From Thiobacillus sp. (GTDB lineage: Bacteria > Pseudomonadota > Gammaproteobacteria > Burkholderiales > Thiobacillaceae): DNA of 13,354 bases. The notes under the pieces are model-generated. The model saw nothing but the letters and a program-made list of their open reading frames with translations. It did no database searches and was not told where the DNA came from. Location of the stretch: contig JANJUT010000101.1 in assembly GCA_024710445.1 (NCBI GenBank), forward strand, positions 1 to 13,354, in the 5' to 3' direction. Position 1 is the stretch's first letter; every line of letters starts with the position of its first letter. Made by a program: the position numbers and the translations under genes. Shown in pieces: positions 8,322 through 13,354 of the stretch.

Positions 8322-8779
8322 TTTGAGAAACTCCCCTGAATCTGCCGCTCGACATAATCCACGGTGCCAGGCACGCCCGACGTCGCAGTGGACGTGACCT
8401 GATAAACCGCCACCTGCGTCGCGCCATCCATCACCACCGTGCGGTTACACGTAACCACCACGGTGAAGGCTGCAAGCGTGCCGGCAAGCGGAACCGTACC
8501 CGGTGAAGCCACCGTGCTGGGTGAAACCGGACACGGCGTAGGCGCAGGCTGAAGATTTTGCGGATCCACTACCTGCCAGGCGGCCCATTCGATTCCCGCG
8601 CGCGCCGCCTGATAGGCCCGCGCCCCCTGGATATCCAGCGCGCCGCTCATATGGCTGGTCCGCGCCAGCGTCACCATGTAGCCACCGAGCGCGGCCAGAA
8701 TCACCACCAGAAAAATCGCGCTCGGCAGGACAAACCCCGACTCGGCGGAAGGCCGGCGCTTGATGCCTGCGACCTTCAT
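8318..8779 (-). CDS. mshP: MshP, minor pilin-like protein
   Basis: This is a 153-residue prepilin-like protein. A long basic leader (MKVAGIKRRPSAESG) ends at a Gly/Phe prepilin peptidase site after residue 15. The hydrophobic helix FVLPSAIFLVVILAALGGYM follows. Position +5 of the mature protein is Ser, not the Glu that is almost universal in type IV pilins; this is the pattern of PilX/GspK-type tip subunits. The helix continues into SGALDIQGARAYQAARAGIEWA, a conserved PilX/MshP-like segment. Two Cys residues (in PTPCPV and VTCNRT) may form a disulfide. The start overlaps the mshO stop (ATGA) and the end overlaps mshQ (ATGA), so all three are probably translated in a coupled way. Confidence 0.9.
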   Translation of the reverse strand: MKVAGIKRRPSAESGFVLPSAIFLVVILAALGGYMVTLARTSHMSGALDIQGARAYQAARAGIEWAAWQVVDPQNLQPAPTPCPVSPSTVASPGTVPLAGTLAAFTVVVTCNRTVVMDGATQVAVYQVTSTATSGVPGTVDYVERQIQGSFSK

Positions 8780-9597
8780 GGCTGATTGCTCACTTGCGAG
8801 TTGCTGTGCAAACGCACGGTTTCACCTGTCTGGGTCAATTCGAGCGTCATGCTGACCAGGCCGCCGCGTTCGGTAATGCCCGGCTGATAGGTGATCGTGC
8901 AGGCCCCTACCTGCCGGGCCAGCAGTGCCTGCGGCGTGCCGGCGGGGAACGCCGTTGGCTGGCCTGACAATGAGAGTGCGAGGGGATACCCCCACACACG
9001 CGTCAACGTGCCCAGATTGGGATTGGCCGTATTCGGCGTACACACATAGGTCACCGGTCCCTCCACCACCTGGAAGCGGTTGCCCGGCGAAGCCAATGGA
9101 AACTGTTTGGGTGCGATGGAAATGGTCGAACCGGCAATACCGGTAAACGCCGCGAGCGTACTGCCCGCACCGCTCTCCCAGGCATCGGCCCCTGTGATCC
9201 CAAGGTTGTACACCGCGATCAGGTCGCCCGCCTGCATGGTGGGGGCTGGACCCAACACATCAAAACTGTTGTCCGCCGCGGTGAAATCGAGAATATCGCC
9301 ACCGCCTTCGGCACGGTAACGTCCTCCCGTTCGGGTGATGAGGAATTCCAGATAAGTCGTGGTACCTACCATCGTCACGCGCACGCTGTTCGGCAAGCCC
9401 AGCCGGATATCCCGCTCCATCCGGCGCAGCGCGGTGTCGGCTGCATCGGTCAGTCGTGCGCGGCGATCCTGCGCAACGTAACTGTCTATCGGCACCCGCA
9501 AAAAGGTTGCCACCATCGCGCCCACGATCGCGGTAATCGAGATGACGATGATCATCTCGATCAGGCTGAATCCGGCTTGTCTAGAGGGTTGGCGCAT
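8776..9597 (-). CDS. mshO: MshO, minor pilin-like protein
   Basis: This is a 273-residue prepilin-like protein with a short leader (MRQPSRQAG) cut before FSLIEMIIVISITAIVGAMV. It has Glu at +5 and the standard class III N-methylation helix. The segment TALRRMERDIRLGLPNSVRV is typical of the GspJ/PilW/MshO group. The large C-terminal region is beta-rich with two Cys residues (in VTYVCTPN and GACTITY), a likely disulfide. GspJ-type subunits sit in the initiating tip complex of pili and pseudopili. The gene overlaps mshD by 17 bp at its start and mshP by 4 bp at its end. Length and order (D, O, P, Q) match MSHA loci elsewhere. Confidence 0.93.
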   Translation of the reverse strand: MRQPSRQAGFSLIEMIIVISITAIVGAMVATFLRVPIDSYVAQDRRARLTDAADTALRRMERDIRLGLPNSVRVTMVGTTTYLEFLITRTGGRYRAEGGGDILDFTAADNSFDVLGPAPTMQAGDLIAVYNLGITGADAWESGAGSTLAAFTGIAGSTISIAPKQFPLASPGNRFQVVEGPVTYVCTPNTANPNLGTLTRVWGYPLALSLSGQPTAFPAGTPQALLARQVGACTITYQPGITERGGLVSMTLELTQTGETVRLHSNSQVSNQP

Positions 9598-10174
9598 AAC
9601 GCGTCCGGTAGCCGGAAAGGCTGATGCTGTGGTTGCCCGGCCCGGTGACGATCACCGTCACCCGCAGGGTTTCGCCTGCGGGAATGCCGTTAAAGGGCCC
9701 GACCGCCTGAACCTGGACTGTAGCACTGTATGCATTCAAGCCCGTCACCGAGGTATTGGTCAAATCGATAATGCCAAGACCGGCACCGGCAGGCATGCTG
9801 AAGTTGTTGTAATCGTTGACGTTATCGAATGGTGCGGTGGTGGAGTAACGCGATTCACCCTGTGCAACTTCTCGCCCGATCCCCGCCTCCGTAATCGTGG
9901 CACAACCCGTTGGGCCGATGGTTGCACTGGTCGCCGTATTGGCCTGGGCATCGTCCGGGTCGCAATAGGTATAAGGCTTGGACAGCACTTCTTCCAGCAG
10001 CGATTCGGCAACGGCCAGTGCCTGCTTGCGCACCAGCGGATCAACGCTCGTGCGGGTAACCGAGCTATACACCGACAACACGCCGGTCACGGCGATGCCC
10101 ACGATCACGATGAACACCATCAGCTCGATCATGCTGAGGCCGCGTTGTTCAGGCATGTGATTAATCATGGACAT
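9581..10174 (-). CDS. mshD: MshD, minor pilin-like protein
   Basis: This is a prepilin-like protein of 197 residues from the ATG at 10174. The leader MSMINHMPEQRG is cut before LSMIELMVFIVIVGIAVTGV; +1 is Leu instead of Phe and Glu is at +5. The segment RKQALAVAESLLEEVLSKPY is characteristic of GspI/PilV/MshD proteins. Two Cys residues (YCDPDD, TGCATI) may be disulfide bonded. The frame is open upstream to 10210, but the earlier ATG lies well inside mshC. ATGs at 10168 and 10156 are also possible and would shorten the leader to 10 or 6 residues. The start overlaps the mshC stop by 14 bp, and the end overlaps mshO by 17 bp. Confidence 0.9.
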   Translation of the reverse strand: MSMINHMPEQRGLSMIELMVFIVIVGIAVTGVLSVYSSVTRTSVDPLVRKQALAVAESLLEEVLSKPYTYCDPDDAQANTATSATIGPTGCATITEAGIGREVAQGESRYSTTAPFDNVNDYNNFSMPAGAGLGIIDLTNTSVTGLNAYSATVQVQAVGPFNGIPAGETLRVTVIVTGPGNHSISLSGYRTRYAPTL

Positions 10175-10646
10175 AACCGGTTTCCCGCTCAACCAGCACA
10201 TGGTAGGCACCCGCCCCGTTCACCCGAATATCGAGCTGCGCCGCCAGAGTAGACGTGCCACCGCTGGCATCAAACTGAAGCGCCGGCACTGCGCTGGCTA
10301 TCGTCAGGCCATTCGGTGCGGTCACGGTGTACGGTTTCTCGCCGCCCGGTCCCGGTGCCTGGCTGGCAGCTGGGCACGGAATGGTAGCCACGTAGCACAG
10401 CGAGGCATCGGTGGCAGTGAACTGGACAAAAATCGGGGTACGCTGGGAAATCGCCAGCTTTTGCGCAAAGCGCACCGTGGCGGCCAGCTGGTCGGTGAAA
10501 CCGCGCGTGTCGAAGCTGGTTCGGCCCATGAAACGCGGAATGGCCACCGCAGCCAAAATGCCTGCGAGGACCATTACCAGGATCAGCTCCACCATGGTAA
10601 AACCGCCGCAAATGCGGCGGTTTTTAATCAAGCCCGAGGCGATCAT
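10161..10646 (-). CDS. mshC: MshC-like minor pilin (GspH/FimT type)
   Basis: This is a 161-residue prepilin. Leader MIASGLIKNRRICGG is cut before FTMVELILVMVLAGILAAVA, with Glu at +5. The GspH/FimT-type segment FTDQLAATVRFAQKLAISQR follows, then a beta-rich head with two Cys residues (in LCYVATIPCP). It lies 9 bp after the pilin gene. No Shine-Dalgarno sequence is visible before the ATG at 10646, nor before an in-frame TTG at 10631 that would shorten the leader to 10 residues. Translation may therefore depend on coupling to the pilin gene. The leader codons form a perfect hairpin (10599-10624) resembling an intrinsic terminator. The call as MshC rests on position after the major pilin, ahead of mshD-O-P-Q, and on the GspH-like pattern. 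Confidence 0.87.
   Translation of the reverse strand: MIASGLIKNRRICGGFTMVELILVMVLAGILAAVAIPRFMGRTSFDTRGFTDQLAATVRFAQKLAISQRTPIFVQFTATDASLCYVATIPCPAASQAPGPGGEKPYTVTAPNGLTIASAVPALQFDASGGTSTLAAQLDIRVNGAGAYHVLVERETGYVHD
10599..10624. terminator. Perfect 12-bp-arm hairpin with T-tracts both ways, inside mshC leader codons
   Basis: On the plus strand AAAACCGCCGCA (10599-10610), a 2-base centre AA, and TGCGGCGGTTTT (10613-10624) form a perfect inverted repeat. In RNA this folds as a seven-pair G/C stem with a four-base loop, preceded by A and followed by U: four Us on the minus (sense) strand, five on the plus strand. This is the layout of a bidirectional intrinsic terminator. It overlaps codons 8-16 of mshC, encoding NRRICGG and the cleavage-site Phe. 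Sense read-through must occur because mshC-D-O-P-Q have no other evident promoter. I therefore read it as an attenuator lowering minor pilin expression; this is an inference. Confidence 0.6.
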
Positions 10647-10655
10647 TACGTTGAA

Positions 10656-11228
10656 TCAACAGCCCGCAGTATTGCCTTCGGCACTGGCGGGAGTAAGTGC
10701 ACCGACCAGTGGTGCGGCGCCTGCCACGGCGGGGGCTGTGTATCTGAAGAAGCAGGTTGCCGCGTTGCTGCCCCCGGTCACACGAATCGTCAGCGCCGAT
10801 CCAGCAGCGGCGCCACCGCCAGCGAGTTGATAACCTTCCGCGGCCAGTGCTTGAGCGGTGGCCGGAAAAGCTGAAGTCAAACCAGCCGCATCGACAATAC
10901 CCTGGGAGTTTGCAGTGGGATAACCGTTAAGAATCCGGATCCGGCCATTTTCGGTACACACGTTGGTTGTGTTGTTCGATGTGGCGCCACCAAAACCCAG
11001 GTTCACCGGACAAGGCGCCGCATCTGCCACCCCACCACGCACCAGCACCGTGCCGTGAATCATCCCGGATGCGGCCTGCACCGCGCCACGTGCGGCGTTG
11101 AGTTTAGCAATGCGCGCATCGCGCTGGATGTTGGTGAAGCGCGGCAGCGCCACTGCCGACAGAATGCCGAGGATGACGATGACGACGATCAGTTCGATCA
11201 TGGTAAAGCCGTGTTGTTTTGCTTTCAT
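10656..11228 (-). CDS. mshA: MshA-like major type IV pilin
   Basis: This is a 190-residue prepilin with a short leader, MKAKQHG, cut by the prepilin peptidase before FTMIELIVVIVILGILSAVA (Glu at +5). The mature protein has 183 residues. The class helix runs into ALPRFTNIQRDARIAKLNAA, very like MSHA pilins. Four Cys residues (73, 91, 159, 190) could form two disulfides; the last residue of the protein is Cys. The CFFRYT motif near the C-terminus resembles the MshA/MshB family. A short leader, position directly behind a sigma-54 promoter, and first place before the minor pilins argue for the major subunit. It could instead correspond to MshB, which is similar in sequence; only one such gene is present here. 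GAGAG 8 bases upstream is the probable ribosome binding site. Confidence 0.9.
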   Translation of the reverse strand: MKAKQHGFTMIELIVVIVILGILSAVALPRFTNIQRDARIAKLNAARGAVQAASGMIHGTVLVRGGVADAAPCPVNLGFGGATSNNTTNVCTENGRIRILNGYPTANSQGIVDAAGLTSAFPATAQALAAEGYQLAGGGAAAGSALTIRVTGGSNAATCFFRYTAPAVAGAAPLVGALTPASAEGNTAGC

Positions 11229-11357
11229 TTCGTTCTCTCACTTATTGGAATGATGTTTCCACATATGCCGCCCCGCTCGGCGACCCATGATCTGTATTTC
11301 GGCAAAAACCATTCCAACTTGAGTATCAGACAGGACTTGCGGCCCAAAAACCGGAAA
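11229..11357 (-). other. Intergenic region between mshG and the pilin gene
   Basis: This 129-bp gap is the largest in the window and contains the sigma-54 promoter plus the pilin leader. No clear intrinsic terminator follows mshG, so some mshE-mshG transcripts may read into the pilin gene. The leader can form small hairpins, for example TGGAA-ACATCA-TTCCA near the pilin start. Its CATTCCAA also pairs as an inverted repeat with TTGGAATG of the -24 element. Confidence 0.6.
11301..11317 (-). promoter_or_regulatory. Sigma-54 (-24/-12) promoter of the major pilin gene
   Basis: The minus strand reads TTGGAATGGTTTTTGCC. Against the sigma-54 consensus YTGGCACGRNNNTTGCW it keeps the essential GG and GC at exact spacing (12 bases from G to G) and matches 11 of 14 defined positions. 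Transcription would begin near 11290, leaving an untranslated leader of roughly 60 bases before the pilin ATG. Sigma-54 control with the activator PilR is established for pilA in Pseudomonas and Geobacter. Here it would let the major pilin and following genes be switched separately from mshE-mshG. An enhancer-binding-protein site should lie upstream; I cannot name one with confidence. Confidence 0.72.
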
Positions 11358-12584
11358 TTACTTGATGGCGTGCTTGCCCAGGTCCCACATCGGCAGGAAC
11401 ACACCGAGCGCCAGTACCAGCACGATGCCGCCCATGGCGACGATGATGAGCGGCTCGATGCGGGCGGAAAGCGTCTTGATTTCGTAGTCCACCTCGCGCT
11501 CGTACATGTCGGCGACTTCATGCATGAGTTCATCGATGCTGCCGGTTTCCTCGCCCACGGCAATCATTTGCAGTACCACGGGGTTGAACACGGCGGCGGT
11601 CTGTGCGGTACGCAGCACCGATTCACCGCGCTCGATGCCATTGCGCATCTGCTCGACGCGCGATGCAACCCAGGCATTGTCGGTGACTTCGGCCACCACC
11701 GAGAGCGCCTGCGCAGCCGGAATCCCGCTCTTGAGCGAAAGTGACAGGGTGCGCGCAAAACGGGCCAGCGTGCTTTTCAGCACGATGGTACCGGTGAGCG
11801 GAATCCGCATCTTGAAACGGTCCCACGTAAGGCGTCCGCTTCCGGAAGCACTCCAGATCCGGAATGTGAACACCGCCAGCACCACCACGGCCAGCAGGTG
11901 CCAACCGTAGGCGATGGTCAGGCGCGAGCTTTCCATGAGGATCTTGGTCATCAGCGGCAGGTCGGCGCCCATGCCGGCATACACCTTGGCGAAGGCCGGG
12001 ATGACGAACACGTTGATGATGGCGACCGCGACCACCATGGCAATCAGGACAAAACTCGGGTAGCGCAGGGCTTCCTTGATGCGGGAGCGGGTTTCGCGCT
12101 CGAATTCCATGTGGTTGAACATCTGCAGGAAGACCTCGTCCAGCCGCCCGGTCGCCTCGCCAACCCGCACCATGGCGACATAAAACGGCGAAAACGCTTC
12201 GGGGTGCTGTCGCATGGCCGATGACAGGTCGCGGCCGGCTTCGAGCGATTCCTTGAGCGAGCGGATCACCTTGGCAAGCGCGACACTGGTCGACGATTCG
12301 ATCAGGCCGGCGAGCGACCGCAGAATGGGCACACCCGAGCGCATCAGCGTGTAGAGCTGGCGCGAAAACAACTGGATATCGATGGGCTTGATGCCGGGGG
12401 CGAACAGATCCGCTCCCACGTTTTTGGCATCGCGCCGTTCTGTCTGGCCGGTTTCGCGAATGCTGGTCGGCGTAATACTGCTTTTCAGCAGGCTGCTGGC
12501 ACAGTCGGTTGCGCTGTCTGCGTCAAGAATGCCCTGTGTTTTTTCACCGCTGGCAGTGCGACCAACGTAATTAAAGCGCGGCAT
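11358..12584 (-). CDS. mshG: MshG, GspF/PilC-type inner-membrane platform protein
   Basis: This is a 408-residue polytopic inner-membrane protein with two T2SSF repeats (about residues 72-195 and 275-397). Each repeat carries the twin motif VGEATGRLDE (141-150) and VGEETGSIDE (343-352). Transmembrane helices are at about 176-198, 225-244 and 378-399. The N-terminus, [20 protein letters not shown], is the usual small cytoplasmic domain of the family. The platform protein sits at the base of the pilus; the ATPase MshE is thought to act on it to move pilin subunits. The length is normal for the family. Its ATG overlaps the mshE stop by one base (TGATG), so the two are co-translated and their products probably interact. 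Confidence 0.95.
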   Translation of the reverse strand: MPRFNYVGRTASGEKTQGILDADSATDCASSLLKSSITPTSIRETGQTERRDAKNVGADLFAPGIKPIDIQLFSRQLYTLMRSGVPILRSLAGLIESSTSVALAKVIRSLKESLEAGRDLSSAMRQHPEAFSPFYVAMVRVGEATGRLDEVFLQMFNHMEFERETRSRIKEALRYPSFVLIAMVVAVAIINVFVIPAFAKVYAGMGADLPLMTKILMESSRLTIAYGWHLLAVVVLAVFTFRIWSASGSGRLTWDRFKMRIPLTGTIVLKSTLARFARTLSLSLKSGIPAAQALSVVAEVTDNAWVASRVEQMRNGIERGESVLRTAQTAAVFNPVVLQMIAVGEETGSIDELMHEVADMYEREVDYEIKTLSARIEPLIIVAMGGIVLVLALGVFLPMWDLGKHAIK

Positions 12585-13354
12585 CAGCTGGCCTCATCCT
12601 GCGCGCTGACCCGCATGGCTTCGGCCAGGGTGGTCACCCCTTCACGCGCCAGCGCGATGGCCTGGTCACGCAAGGTGCGGCCGGCCATGGCTGTGCGAGC
12701 GGCCTGGACAAACCGGGCAGGCTCGTTGTGTGCCAGGTTTTCTGCCAGGGCCGCGTTGATTTCAAGCAATTCGTGGATCGCGCGCCGCCCCGAGTAACCG
12801 GTACCCAGGCAACGGTCGCAGCCGGTGCCCTGGATATAGGTAGCCTCGGCCTGGGCACCGGAATTGGCCCGACTGAGCCACACCTGTTCCTGCGGTGTGG
12901 GCGCATGCGGTGCCTTGCAATGGCTGCACACCTTGCGCATCAGCCGCTGGGCGAGCACCCCCTGAACCGAGGTGGCCACCATGAAGGCAGGGACGCCCAT
13001 GTCGAGCAAACGAACCGGCGTGGAGGCCGCATCGTTGGTGTGCAGGGTGGACAGCACCAGGTGGCCGGTCATGGCGGCCCGGAGCGCGATTTGCGCCGTC
13101 TCGGGATCACGCATCTCGCCCACCAGGATCACGTCCGGATCCTGCCGCAGGATGGCGCGCAGCACGCGGGAAAAAGTGAGATCGATCTTGTCGTTGGCCT
13201 GCACCTGATTGACACCGGGCAAGCGGTATTCCACCGGGTCTTCGACGGTAATGATCTTGGTGCCCGGGTCGTTCAACTCGTGCAACGCCGCATAGAGCGT
13301 GGTGGTCTTGCCGCTGCCGGTAGGGCCGGTGACCAGCACCAGGCCATTGGGCCG
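12584..13354 (-). CDS. mshE: MshE, GspE/PilB-type extension ATPase (partial, N-terminus beyond right edge)
   Basis: These are the C-terminal 256 residues of a secretion/pilus hexameric ATPase. The frame is open at the right edge and begins [20 protein letters not shown], which includes Walker A GPTGSGKT. The Asp box [13 protein letters not shown], Walker [10 protein letters not shown] and the His box [13 protein letters not shown] follow in order. A tetracysteine zinc motif is present (CSHC and CDRC, about 40 residues apart), as in GspE/PilB extension ATPases but not in PilT retraction ATPases. ATP hydrolysis in the cytoplasm drives subunit addition through MshG. In Vibrio cholerae MshE the N-terminal domain binds cyclic-di-GMP; that part lies outside this window, so it cannot be checked here. 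Confidence 0.93.
   Translation of the reverse strand, partial: RPNGLVLVTGPTGSGKTTTLYAALHELNDPGTKIITVEDPVEYRLPGVNQVQANDKIDLTFSRVLRAILRQDPDVILVGEMRDPETAQIALRAAMTGHLVLSTLHTNDAASTPVRLLDMGVPAFMVATSVQGVLAQRLMRKVCSHCKAPHAPTPQEQVWLSRANSGAQAEATYIQGTGCDRCLGTGYSGRRAIHELLEINAALAENLAHNEPARFVQAARTAMAGRTLRDQAIALAREGVTTLAEAMRVSAQDEAS

Noticed and set aside
11229..11300. Intrinsic terminator for mshG or riboswitch in the pilin leader
   Set aside because: Only short hairpins (4-5 bp stems) without a following T-tract are visible, and nothing matches a riboswitch class I know.
1..13354. Wholly novel system, mobile element, CRISPR array or RNA gene
   Set aside because: Every gene fits a known MSHA pilus component. 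I saw no transposase, terminal repeats, spaced direct repeats, or tRNA/rRNA sequence.

Overview
The window is part of a chromosomal MSHA-type (mannose-sensitive haemagglutinin) type IV pilus locus, read entirely on the minus strand from right to left. GC-rich coding sequence, tight gene packing, and a DUF6701/LamG-type MshQ together with a complete MSHA gene set suggest a Gram-negative proteobacterium. I lean to a betaproteobacterium, but that is inference; no taxonomic marker is present.

Layout in transcription order (right to left). First comes the assembly motor: the 3' part of mshE (extension ATPase, cut by the right edge) and mshG (inner-membrane platform). A 129-bp intergenic region follows, with a clear sigma-54 (-24/-12) promoter match. 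It precedes the major pilin gene (mshA-like) and a run of minor pilin genes: mshC-like, mshD, mshO, mshP. The run ends with mshQ, a very large secreted LamG + DUF6701 protein that is probably the tip or adhesin component. After a 59-bp AT-rich gap comes the envelope-spanning alignment block: mshI (PilM-like), a PilN-like gene, mshJ (PilO-like), mshK (PilP-like), mshL (secretin) and the start of mshM (ExeA-like AAA ATPase, cut by the left edge).

How the genes work together. MshE drives MshG to add or retrieve pilin subunits in the inner membrane. The MshI/PilN-like/MshJ/MshK complex links that platform to the MshL secretin in the outer membrane, and MshM is thought to help energise the assembly. 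MshC, D, O and P are expected to form the initiating tip complex, carrying MshQ. Almost all neighbouring genes overlap by 1-17 bp or lie within 10 bp of each other, which indicates translational coupling. Only two real intergenic gaps exist, and each marks a functional boundary.

The most notable non-coding features are the sigma-54 promoter before the pilin gene and a perfect 12-bp-arm hairpin with T-tracts on both strands. The hairpin is embedded in the leader-peptide codons of the first minor pilin gene, so it could attenuate transcription between the abundant pilin and the scarce minor pilins. The order of blocks (E-G-A-C-D-O-P-Q then I-J-K-L-M) also differs from the I-to-Q order known from Vibrio and Shewanella. 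I see no mobile elements, CRISPR arrays, tRNA or rRNA genes, and no wholly unknown system.
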